Shown: piece by piece, positions 25,024 through 32,903 of the stretch | Numbering within the stretch: position 1 is the first letter of the stretch | Layout: each line of letters begins with the position of its first letter | DNA from: an uncultured Clostridium sp. | GTDB lineage: Bacteria > Bacillota > Clostridia > Lachnospirales > Lachnospiraceae | DNA: 52,327 nt | Assembly (NCBI GenBank): GCA_900555045.1 | Contig: USJW01000019.1 | Coordinates: forward strand, 1-52,327 | Direction of reading: 5' to 3' | Position numbers and translations under genes: made by a program | The notes under the pieces: generated by a model | Database searches by the model: none | Told to the model about the DNA's origin: nothing | The model's input: only the letters and a program-made list of their open reading frames with translations

Positions 25024-27303
25024 GTGACGCAGGTGGGGCAGAGGTATGCCAATATTATCATAGACATTTCACATGAGAACGTGGACCGGACGTTTCAATA
25101 CCGGATCCCGGAATCCCTGGAGGGGAAGCTTAGGGCGGGACAGCAGGTTTACATCCCGTTCGGCGCGGGCAACACCCGGCGCAAGGGCTACGTGGTGGAG
25201 CTGACCGACCAGGCAGAGTTTGACGTGAGCAGGATCAAGGAGATCGCTGGGGTTGTGCCGGGGAGTGTGCCGGCGGAATCCCAGCTTATTTGGCTTGCCT
25301 GGTGGATGAAGGAGCGCTACGGCTCCACCATGAACCAGGCGCTTAAGACGGTCCTCCCGGTCAAGCAGAAGGTGAAGGAGGCGCCCAGGCGCCAGATCCG
25401 CTGTTTGCTTAACGAGGCAGGGCTTGACAAGGCCATAGAGGAGGCAGAACGGAAGCACTACAAGGCCAGGCTGCGGCTGCTTGCAGCCTTTAGGGAGGAG
25501 CTGGTGATCCCCTACGAGGCGGCGGTTGCGCAGCTGAGCCTGACGGCTGCGGCTTTAAAGCCCATGGAGGAGGCGGGGGTGATCGCCGTGGAGGTGATCT
25601 CCCGCTACCGCAACCCGCTGGAGGAGATGCAGCGCCTGGCGGCGGGGGCCCGGAACCTGAAATCCGGCCGGGTGGAGCTAAACGCGGCCCAGGAGCGCAT
25701 CGTGGACGAGATCTCGGGGGAGTATGACCGTGGGATCCGCCGTACCTACCTGATCCACGGGATCACCGGCAGCGGCAAGACGGAGGTCTACATGGAGCTG
25801 ATCGCCCACGTGCTGGAGCAGGGGCGCCAGGTGATCGTGCTGATCCCGGAGATCTCTCTGACCTGGCAGACGGTGATGCGCTTCTACCGGCGGTTCGGGG
25901 ACCGGGTCTCGGTGATCAACTCCCGGCTGTCGGCGGGGGAGCGATACGACCAGTATGAGCGGGCCAGAACGGGGAATATTGATATTATGATCGGTCCCCG
26001 GTCCGCGCTGTTTGCACCCTTCTCCAATCTGGGCATCATCATCATCGACGAGGAGCACGAGAACGCCTACAAGAGCGAGCTCTCCCCCCGCTACCACGCC
26101 AGGGACGTGGCCGCAGAGCGGGCCAGGATGAACGGGGCCAGCCTGATTCTGGGCTCCGCCACCCCTTCCTTAGAGTCCTACACCCGGGCGCTTAGGGGGG
26201 AGTACGGCCTGTACACGCTGGACCGCCGGGCAAAGGAGGACAGCGCGCTGCCGTCGGTGGAGATCGTGGACTTAAGGCGCGAGCTGGAGGAGGGGAACAA
26301 ATCCATCTTCAGCCGCCGGCTTAAGGAATTGATGGAGGACCGGCTGGCAAAGGGCGAGCAGATCATGCTGTTCATCAACCGGCGCGGCTACGCAAACTTT
26401 GTGTCCTGCCGCTCCTGCGGGGAGGCCATGCGCTGCCCCCACTGTGATGTGACCCTGACGCTGCACAGAAACGGCCAGATGGTCTGCCACTACTGCGGCT
26501 ATACGGTGCCCCAGCCGAAGGTCTGCCCTTCCTGCGGCTCCCCCTACATCGCCCCCTTCGGGACGGGGACCCAGAAGATCGAGGACATGACCCATCAGAT
26601 GTTCCCCGACGCCAAGGTGCTGCGGATGGACCTGGACACCACCTCCAAGAAGGGCGGCCACCAGGAGATTCTCTCCGCCTTTGCCAGGGGGGAGGCGGAT
26701 ATCCTGATCGGCACCCAGATGATCGTGAAGGGACATGATTTCCCCAAGGTGACGTTGGTCGGAGCCTTGGCGGCGGATCTCTCCCTGTACGCGCCGGACT
26801 ACCGCTGCGGGGAGCAGACCTTCGCGCTTTTGACCCAGGCCGCGGGTCGTGCGGGGCGCGGGGCGCTCTCCGGCACCATGATCATCCAGACCTACCAGCC
26901 GGACCACTACGCGGTGGTCACGGCCTCGCGGCAGGACTACCGGAATTTTTATGACCAGGAGATGGCCTTTCGGCGGCTTTTGGGCTATCCGCCTGCGGTC
27001 AGCCTGCTGATCATCCAGCTGTCCTCGCCGGACGAAGCGCTGCTTGAGAAGGGCGCGGATGCGCTGTCAAACCGGCTGAACGGGCGCTTTGAGGCGGAGG
27101 GGCAGGGTGCGGACACCCAGGCCCCGCAGCTCATCGGACCGGTCAACGCGACGGTATACAAAGTTAATGATATTTATAGAAAAATTTTATATATAAAGCA
27201 CGAAAATTATGATATACTGATACAGATTAGGAAAATGTCCGAAGAATTTTTAAAAGAGACGGACGGGCTTTCAGGCCTGGCCGCGCAGTACGATTTAACA
27301 TAA
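25024..27303 (+). CDS. priA: Primosomal replication protein N' (PriA helicase)
   Basis: 3'-to-5' helicase that restarts stalled replication forks by loading DnaB/DnaC-type helicase; 759 residues from GTG 25024. The N-terminal 3'-DNA-end binding domain (FQYRIPESLEGKLRAGQQVYIPFG) is intact. Walker A GITGSGKT lies at 246-253 and the DEEH box at 342-345. The eight-cysteine zinc region spans about 462-505 (CRSCG...CPHCD...CHYCG...CPSCGS), and helicase motifs V and VI include GTQMIVKGHDFP and QAAGRAGRG. The start is chosen because a TATAAT promoter lies at 24975-24980, inside the longer in-frame reading that begins at 24940. The Shine-Dalgarno sequence is weak (AGGACAG). It heads an operon of eleven genes. 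Confidence 0.94.
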   Translation: MTQVGQRYANIIIDISHENVDRTFQYRIPESLEGKLRAGQQVYIPFGAGNTRRKGYVVELTDQAEFDVSRIKEIAGVVPGSVPAESQLIWLAWWMKERYGSTMNQALKTVLPVKQKVKEAPRRQIRCLLNEAGLDKAIEEAERKHYKARLRLLAAFREELVIPYEAAVAQLSLTAAALKPMEEAGVIAVEVISRYRNPLEEMQRLAAGARNLKSGRVELNAAQERIVDEISGEYDRGIRRTYLIHGITGSGKTEVYMELIAHVLEQGRQVIVLIPEISLTWQTVMRFYRRFGDRVSVINSRLSAGERYDQYERARTGNIDIMIGPRSALFAPFSNLGIIIIDEEHENAYKSELSPRYHARDVAAERARMNGASLILGSATPSLESYTRALRGEYGLYTLDRRAKEDSALPSVEIVDLRRELEEGNKSIFSRRLKELMEDRLAKGEQIMLFINRRGYANFVSCRSCGEAMRCPHCDVTLTLHRNGQMVCHYCGYTVPQPKVCPSCGSPYIAPFGTGTQKIEDMTHQMFPDAKVLRMDLDTTSKKGGHQEILSAFARGEADILIGTQMIVKGHDFPKVTLVGALAADLSLYAPDYRCGEQTFALLTQAAGRAGRGALSGTMIIQTYQPDHYAVVTASRQDYRNFYDQEMAFRRLLGYPPAVSLLIIQLSSPDEALLEKGADALSNRLNGRFEAEGQGADTQAPQLIGPVNATVYKVNDIYRKILYIKHENYDILIQIRKMSEEFLKETDGLSGLAAQYDLT

Positions 27304-27323
27304 GCAAAAAGGAGACTATAGGG

Positions 27324-27812
27324 ATGGCAATTCGAACAATCAGAACCATTGGAGATGAAATTTTGAGAAAGCAGTGCAAGCCGGTGAAGGAGATGACTCC
27401 CCGGACTGCCGAGCTGATTGAGGATATGTTTGAGACCATGTACGAGGCCAACGGCGTCGGACTGGCAGCGCCCCAGGTGGGAATTCTGCGCCAGCTGGTG
27501 GTGATCGATGTGGACGACGGCAACCAGTACGTGCTAATCAACCCGGAGATCGTGGAGGAGGACGGAAGTCAGACCGGCTCCGAGGGCTGCCTAAGCGTTC
27601 CCGGAAAGTCCGGCCTTGTGACCCGCCCCATGCATGTGAAGGTGAAGGCCTTAAACGAGAACATGGAGCCCTACGAGCTGGAGGGGGAGGGACTTTTGGC
27701 CCGCGCCATCTGCCACGAGTGCGCCCACTTAAATGGCGAGCTCTATGTGGACATTGTCGAGGGTGAGCTGATGGACGTGAGCGCCGAGGGCGAGGAGATC
27801 GCGGAGGAGTAA
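27324..27812 (+). CDS. def: Peptide deformylase
   Basis: Removes the formyl group from the N-terminal formyl-methionine of new proteins, using Fe2+ or Zn2+. Of 162 residues, motif 1 is GVGLAAPQVG (44-53), motif 2 is EGCLS (87-91) with metal ligand Cys89, and motif 3 is HECAH (131-135), with both His and catalytic Glu132. AAAGGAGAC precedes ATG 27324. It lies 20 bases after priA and 33 bases before fmt, so the enzyme that adds the formyl group and the one that removes it are encoded side by side, as in most bacteria. Confidence 0.97.
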   Translation: MAIRTIRTIGDEILRKQCKPVKEMTPRTAELIEDMFETMYEANGVGLAAPQVGILRQLVVIDVDDGNQYVLINPEIVEEDGSQTGSEGCLSVPGKSGLVTRPMHVKVKALNENMEPYELEGEGLLARAICHECAHLNGELYVDIVEGELMDVSAEGEEIAEE

Positions 27813-27845
27813 GGGCCTCTGGTGACGGAAGGAAGGTGCAGATAT

Positions 27846-28820
27846 ATGCGGATTGTGTTTATGGGAACGCCGGATTTCTCCGTGCCGACATTGAGAGCGC
27901 TGGTGGAGGGCGGCCATCAGGTGATCGCCGTTGTGACCCAGCCGGATAAGCCGAAGGGCCGCGGCAAGGCGGTGCAGATGACGCCGGTCAAGGAGCAGGC
28001 CGTGGCCTACGGCATCCCGGTCTACCAGCCCGTCAAGGCGAGGGACGAGTCCTTTGTGCAGATTTTGCGGGAGCTGGCCCCCGATGTGATCGTGGTGGTC
28101 GCTTTCGGCCAGATTCTCCCCAGGGTGATTCTGGAGCTGCCGAAGTACGGCTGCGTCAACATCCACGCCTCCCTGCTGCCAAAGTACCGCGGGGCCGCCC
28201 CCATCCAGTGGGCGGTGATCGACGGCGAGCGGGAGACCGGCATCACCACCATGATGATGGCCGAGGGACTGGACACCGGCGACATGCTGGAAAAAGTTGT
28301 AATTCAATTGGATGAGAAAGAGACAGGCGGCAGCCTCCACGACAAGCTGAGCGTGGCCGGCGGCCAGCTGATTCTGTCTACGCTGGAGAAGATCGGGAAC
28401 GGGACTGCCGTGCGCACGCCCCAGACCGAGGAGGGAACCTGTTATGCAAAGCGCCTGACCAAGGAGCTGGGGGATGTGGACTGGAGCCAGAGCGCCGTGT
28501 CCATCGAGCGGCTGATCCGGGGACTCAACCCCTGGCCCAGCGCGTACACCAGCTGGAACGGGAAGACGCTAAAGCTGTGGGCTGCGGACGTGCTTTCGGA
28601 CGGCGGAGACGGCTGTGTGCCCGGGCAGGAGGCTTCGGCTGCCGTGCCCGGACAGATCGTGCGCAGCGACCGGAAGAATCTGGTCGTGAAGACCGGAGAC
28701 GGGCTTTTGTCCATCCGCGAGCTACAGCTGGAAGGCAAAAAGCGCATGGATGTGGAATCGTTCCTGCGGGGCTATCCCGTCCAGGAGGGCGCTGTTTTTG
28801 AGAGGAGACTGAGCGATTGA
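27846..28820 (+). CDS. fmt: Methionyl-tRNA formyltransferase
   Basis: Transfers a formyl group from 10-formyl-THF to initiator Met-tRNA; 324 residues, usual length about 315. It starts MRIVFMGTPDFSVP. The catalytic region contains the family sequence NIHASLLPKYRGAAPIQWAVIDGE near 110-132 and ETGITTMMM after it. The C-terminal tRNA-binding domain follows, with GLNPWPSAYT. ATG 27846 has GGAAGG about ten bases upstream; an in-frame GTG at 27822 would be at the Shine-Dalgarno region and is disfavoured. The stop overlaps the start of the next gene (TGATG). Confidence 0.96.
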   Translation: MRIVFMGTPDFSVPTLRALVEGGHQVIAVVTQPDKPKGRGKAVQMTPVKEQAVAYGIPVYQPVKARDESFVQILRELAPDVIVVVAFGQILPRVILELPKYGCVNIHASLLPKYRGAAPIQWAVIDGERETGITTMMMAEGLDTGDMLEKVVIQLDEKETGGSLHDKLSVAGGQLILSTLEKIGNGTAVRTPQTEEGTCYAKRLTKELGDVDWSQSAVSIERLIRGLNPWPSAYTSWNGKTLKLWAADVLSDGGDGCVPGQEASAAVPGQIVRSDRKNLVVKTGDGLLSIRELQLEGKKRMDVESFLRGYPVQEGAVFERRLSD

Positions 28821-29521
28821 TGTTTTATTTTGACCCAACCTACGTGCTGATTCTGATCGGTGTGATGCTGTCGTTAGCGGCGTCGGCGAAGGTGCATTCC
28901 ACCTACGCCCAGTATGCCCGGGTGGGCGCCCGCTGCGGGATGACCGGGGCGGAGGCAGCCAAGCGGCTTTTGAACTCCCAGGGGATTTACGATGTGACGG
29001 TTCGCCGCGTACCCGGCAATTTGAACGACCACTACGACCCCATGAGCAAGACGGTGAATTTATCGGATTCCGTCTACGGCGCCACATCCATCGCGGCCAT
29101 CGGGGTGGCGGCCCACGAGTGCGGACACGCCATGCAGGACGCGGAGTCCTACGCGCCGCTCAAGCTGCGCGGGGCCCTGGTGCCGGTGGCGAGCTTCGGA
29201 GCGCAGATCGCCTGGCCGTTAATTCTGGTCGGCTTTCTGATGAGCCGCGGCAGCAGCTCGCCGCTCATCACCCTCGGAATCCTGCTGTTTTCCCTGTCAG
29301 TGCTGTTTCAGCTGGTGACCCTGCCGGTGGAGTTTAACGCCTCCAGCCGCGCGCTGCATCTCCTGGAGCGGACGGGGATCCTGGCGGGCCAGGAGGTGGG
29401 TCAGACCAGGCAGGTGCTCAGTGCCGCCGCTCTGACCTATGTGGCCGCGGCTGCCGCCTCCATCTTACAGCTTCTGCGCGTGATTCTGCTGTTCGGCGGC
29501 GGAAGACGGCGGAACAACTGA
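28820..29521 (+). CDS. Membrane zinc metallopeptidase (YugP family)
   Basis: Integral-membrane putative zinc protease of the Zn_peptidase_2 family (B. subtilis YugP type), 233 residues. Helix 1 lies at about 8-25. The zinc site HECGH is in GVAAHECGHAMQDAESY at about residues 92-108, and three further hydrophobic helices lie at about 120-145, 150-175 and 205-228. TVNLSDSVYGATSIAAIGVA before the zinc site and LPVEFNASSRAL after it are family hallmarks. The substrate is unknown. Its ATG overlaps the fmt stop, so it is firmly part of this operon; the comparable Bacillus operon, as I recall it, lacks this gene. Confidence 0.9.
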   Translation: MFYFDPTYVLILIGVMLSLAASAKVHSTYAQYARVGARCGMTGAEAAKRLLNSQGIYDVTVRRVPGNLNDHYDPMSKTVNLSDSVYGATSIAAIGVAAHECGHAMQDAESYAPLKLRGALVPVASFGAQIAWPLILVGFLMSRGSSSPLITLGILLFSLSVLFQLVTLPVEFNASSRALHLLERTGILAGQEVGQTRQVLSAAALTYVAAAAASILQLLRVILLFGGGRRRNN

Positions 29522-29538
29522 CAGCGGGGGAGGAACGT

Positions 29539-31026
29539 ATGGCAAAGAACGTGGACAGAGGTCTGGAAAACCGGGAGATCGTGCTCGACATCCTGTTGGA
29601 GGTGCTGGAGCGCGGAAATTTCGTGCACGTGGTGCTTGGCCAGGCGCTGGGGAAATACCAGTACCTGGACAAGGCCGACCGCGCGTTTATCACACGCGTG
29701 ACGGAGGGCACCCTGGAGTACCTGCTCCAGATCGACTATATTATAAATCAATATTCAAAGACCAAGACGCAGAAGATGAAGCCGGTGATCCGCAATCTTC
29801 TGCGGCTTAGCGTTTATCAGATTCTCTACATGGACCGGGTCCCGGACTCGGCGGTGTGCAACGAGGCGGTAAAGCTGGCCTCAAAGCGGCGCTTCCAGGG
29901 CTTAAAGGGCTTTGTGAACGGCGTGCTGCGCACGATTTCCAGGGAGAAGGAAACGCTCACCTTCGACGGCCCGTGGACCCGCCTCTCCCTGCCCCAGTGG
30001 CTGTACGAGATGTGGGAGGAGCGCTATGGGGCTGAGACGGTTCGGAAGATGGGCGAGGCGTTTCTGAGTGATAAGCGGACTACAGTGCGGTGCAATTTGT
30101 CGGCGGCGGTTTCGAGTAGTGAAGCGGCCCCGAGTGACGCGGCGGCCCCGGACGGCACTGCAATCACGAGTGACGCGGCGGCCCCGAGTGGCGTGGCGCC
30201 CCTTGACGGCGCCCCCGCCTACCGCCCCCGCCTCCTTCAGGCGGTCCGGCGCGTGACGGAGAGCCTGGAAGCCCAGGGCGTGCGGGTGGAACCCGCGGGC
30301 CTGGGGGACGGAATTTTGGACGGCCTTCTCTGCCTGAGCGGCTACGACCGCCTGGAGGAGTTGGAGGCCTTCTCGAAGGGCTGGATCCAGGTGCAGGACA
30401 CCTCCTCGGCCCTGGTGGGCGAGCTGGCGGACCCGGCGCCCGGGGACTATGTGATTGACGTCTGCGCGGCCCCCGGCGGCAAGAGCTTACATATGGCGGA
30501 TCTGCTCTGCGGCACGGGGATGGTGGAGGCCAGAGACCTGACCTTCCAGAAGGCGGCGCTCATCGAGGAGAACATTGCCCGCTGCGGCTTTTCGAATATT
30601 CAGGCGGTGGTTAAAGATGCGCTTGTGGAGGACCCGGATTCGGTGGAGAAGGCGGATGTCCTGCTGGCGGACCTGCCCTGCTCGGGCCTGGGAATTCTTG
30701 GGAAAAAGCCGGACATCAAATATCACATGACGCGGGAGCGGCTCTCGGAGCTTGCGGCACTCCAGCGGCAGATCCTGTCGGTGGTGTGGCGCTACGTGAA
30801 GCCCGGCGGGCGTCTGATCTACAGCACCTGCACCGTGGACGCCCAGGAGAACGAGGAGAATGCCCGGTGGTTTGCCGAAAACTTCCCCTTTGACCCGGTG
30901 GATCTGACGGGGAAGCTGGGCGCGCGCTTTTCGGAGAAATCGCTGCGATGCGGGCAGATTCAGTTCCTCCCGGGGGTACACCCCACGGACGGGTTTTTCA
31001 TCTCGGTGTTTACCCGGCGCAGTTAA
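29539..31026 (+). CDS. rsmB: 16S rRNA m5C967 methyltransferase (RsmB/Sun)
   Basis: SAM-dependent cytosine-5 methyltransferase for 16S rRNA position 967 (E. coli numbering). It has an N-terminal NusB-like RNA-binding domain (about 10-140) and a C-terminal Rossmann methyltransferase domain (about 240-495) with SAM-binding DVCAAPGGKS. Two catalytic cysteines are present: Cys380 in ADLPCSG and Cys431 in YSTCTV. The 495 residues exceed the usual 430-450. Most of the excess is an Ala/Ser/Pro/Asp-rich insert at about 187-227, annotated as a repeat. GGGGGAGGAA precedes ATG 29539. Confidence 0.95.
   Translation: MAKNVDRGLENREIVLDILLEVLERGNFVHVVLGQALGKYQYLDKADRAFITRVTEGTLEYLLQIDYIINQYSKTKTQKMKPVIRNLLRLSVYQILYMDRVPDSAVCNEAVKLASKRRFQGLKGFVNGVLRTISREKETLTFDGPWTRLSLPQWLYEMWEERYGAETVRKMGEAFLSDKRTTVRCNLSAAVSSSEAAPSDAAAPDGTAITSDAAAPSGVAPLDGAPAYRPRLLQAVRRVTESLEAQGVRVEPAGLGDGILDGLLCLSGYDRLEELEAFSKGWIQVQDTSSALVGELADPAPGDYVIDVCAAPGGKSLHMADLLCGTGMVEARDLTFQKAALIEENIARCGFSNIQAVVKDALVEDPDSVEKADVLLADLPCSGLGILGKKPDIKYHMTRERLSELAALQRQILSVVWRYVKPGGRLIYSTCTVDAQENEENARWFAENFPFDPVDLTGKLGARFSEKSLRCGQIQFLPGVHPTDGFFISVFTRRS
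30100..30220 (+). repeat. Low-complexity insert in rsmB with imperfect repeats
   Basis: The stretch contains repeated units like AGTGACGCGGCGGCCCCG, coding for variants of S-D-A-A-A-P (residues about 187-227). It interrupts the linker between the NusB-like and methyltransferase domains without shifting the frame. It looks like a local microsatellite-type expansion. Confidence 0.7.
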
Positions 31027-31047
31027 GACTATGGTTAGGAGCAAGAC

Positions 31048-32154
31048 ATGTTGGATTTAAAGGATTGTAACGGAAAAGCGGATATCAAGTCCATGACCCT
31101 CTGTGAGCTGGAGGAGTTTTTAAAGGAGCTGGGGGAAAAGCCCTTTCGCGCAAAGCAGATATACGACTGGCTTCATGAGAAGCTGGCGGCGCAGTTTGAG
31201 GATATGACCAGTATCTCCAAGGCGCTTCAGCAGAAGCTTAAGGAGAACGCCTCCCTCACCTGCTTAAAGGTGGTGGACGAGAAAATTTCCGCCATCGACG
31301 GCACCAGAAAGTACCTGTTCGCCCTGGAGGACGGCAACGTGATCGAGAGCGTGTGGATGCGCTACCACCACGGGAATTCCGTGTGCATCTCCTCCCAGGT
31401 GGGCTGCCGGATGGGCTGCCGGTTCTGTGCCTCCACCTTGGACGGGCTGGAGCGGAGCCTGCGCCCCTCGGAGATGCTGGACCAGATCTACCGGATCCAG
31501 CAGATCACCGGCGAGCGGGTCTCGAACGTGGTGGTCATGGGTTCCGGCGAGCCCATGGACAACTACGACAATCTGGTGCGCTTCATCCATCTGATCTCCC
31601 ACGAGAAGGGTCTCAACATCAGCCAGCGAAACTTGACGATCTCCACCTGCGGCCTGGTGCCGGAGATCCGCAAATTTGCGGAGGAGGGCCTGCAGGTGAC
31701 TCTGGCCCTGTCCCTCCACGCGCCGAACGACGAGGTGCGCCAGACCCTGATGCCCATCGCCAGGCGCTACGGCCTTAAGGATGTGATGGAGGCCTGCCGC
31801 TACTACTTTGAGAAGACCGGAAGGCGGCTCACCTTCGAGTACAGCCTGGTGCGGGGCGTGAACGACAATCTGGAGGAGGCGAGGGCTCTCGCAAAGCTGA
31901 TCCGCCACGAGCACGGCCACGTGAACCTGATCCCGGTGAACCCCATAAAGGAGCGGGATTTCGTCCAGTCAGGCCAGAAGGCGATCCAGGATTTCAAAAA
32001 TCTGCTTGAAAAAAACGGGATAAATGTTACCATTAGAAGAGAGATGGGACGTGACATAAACGGCGCCTGCGGCCAGCTGCGCAAGAGCTTTTTGGACGAT
32101 GCGCGGGCAGAGGAAGCGGGAGTTGCCGAATCAGCAGAAAGGAGCGTGGAATGA
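31048..32154 (+). CDS. rlmN: 23S rRNA A2503 / tRNA A37 C2-methyltransferase
   Basis: Radical-SAM enzyme that methylates C2 of A2503 in 23S rRNA and A37 in some tRNAs; 368 residues. The iron-sulfur cluster Cys triad is Cys120, Cys124 and Cys127 (CRMGCRFC). The sequence VVMGSGEPMDNYDN is the typical SAM-binding glycine-rich motif. The C-terminal catalytic Cys341 lies in GACGQLR. RlmN rather than Cfr is favoured by the operon position and general sequence. AGGAG at 31035-31039 is eight bases before ATG 31048. Its last bases overlap the start of the phosphatase gene. Confidence 0.96.
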   Translation: MLDLKDCNGKADIKSMTLCELEEFLKELGEKPFRAKQIYDWLHEKLAAQFEDMTSISKALQQKLKENASLTCLKVVDEKISAIDGTRKYLFALEDGNVIESVWMRYHHGNSVCISSQVGCRMGCRFCASTLDGLERSLRPSEMLDQIYRIQQITGERVSNVVVMGSGEPMDNYDNLVRFIHLISHEKGLNISQRNLTISTCGLVPEIRKFAEEGLQVTLALSLHAPNDEVRQTLMPIARRYGLKDVMEACRYYFEKTGRRLTFEYSLVRGVNDNLEEARALAKLIRHEHGHVNLIPVNPIKERDFVQSGQKAIQDFKNLLEKNGINVTIRREMGRDINGACGQLRKSFLDDARAEEAGVAESAERSVE

Positions 32155-32903
32155 CCATGGAAAGCTATGCACTAACCGACGTGGGAAGGGTCCGCGCCAT
32201 GAATCAGGACTATATTTACTCGTCGCCGGAGCCGGTGGGAACGCTGCCGAATTTGTTTCTGGTAGCGGACGGCATGGGCGGCCACAAGGCCGGGGACTAT
32301 GCCTCCCGCTATATGGTGGAGAATCTGGTGGTCTACCTAAACAAGCACCGGGGAAACGGCGTGGTGGGCCAGCTCAAAAACGCCATCGACGAGGTGAACC
32401 GGGAACTTTATCAGGAATCCCTAAGCCATGAGGAATTCTTCGGCATGGGCTGTACCCTGGTGGCTGCGGTGGTGGAGGACGACATCCTCTACGTTGCGAA
32501 TGTGGGGGACAGCCGCCTCTACCTGATCCACGGAAATCTGATCCACCAGGTGACGAGGGACCACTCCTACGTGGAGGAGATGGTGGCCCTCGGACAGATG
32601 GACCGCGGCAGCGCCGCCTACAACCGCCAGAAGAACATTATCACCCGGGCCATGGGCATTAACGCTTCCGTGGACACGGACTTTTTTGAGGTGAACCTGG
32701 AGGAGGGGGATTATTTCCTGCTCTGCTCCGACGGCCTCAGCAACATGGTGGAGGACCAGGAGATCTGCCGCATCGTCTCCGGGGAGGGAACCCTCCGGGA
32801 GAAGGCGTCCGCCCTCATCGAGGAGGCAAACCGGCGCGGCGGGAACGACAATATCGCGGTGGTGCTGGTCAAACCGCTTGAAAGCGGGGTGACGCCATGC
32901 TAA
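32151..32903 (+). CDS. prpC: PP2C-family Ser/Thr protein phosphatase (PrpC/Stp)
   Basis: Mn2+-dependent phosphatase that reverses phosphorylation by the PASTA kinase encoded next to it; 250 residues. PP2C motifs are visible: VRAMNQDY near 13-20, VADGMGGHKAG near 38-48, NVGDSRLYLI near 117-126, SDGLSNMVED near 191-200 and the terminal GGNDNIAVV near 232-240. Together these provide the Asp ligands for the metal pair. ATG 32151 overlaps the rlmN stop (ATGA) with AAGGAG six bases upstream. It overlaps prkC by seven bases, a coupling seen throughout the Firmicutes. Confidence 0.96.
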   Translation: MTMESYALTDVGRVRAMNQDYIYSSPEPVGTLPNLFLVADGMGGHKAGDYASRYMVENLVVYLNKHRGNGVVGQLKNAIDEVNRELYQESLSHEEFFGMGCTLVAAVVEDDILYVANVGDSRLYLIHGNLIHQVTRDHSYVEEMVALGQMDRGSAAYNRQKNIITRAMGINASVDTDFFEVNLEEGDYFLLCSDGLSNMVEDQEICRIVSGEGTLREKASALIEEANRRGGNDNIAVVLVKPLESGVTPC

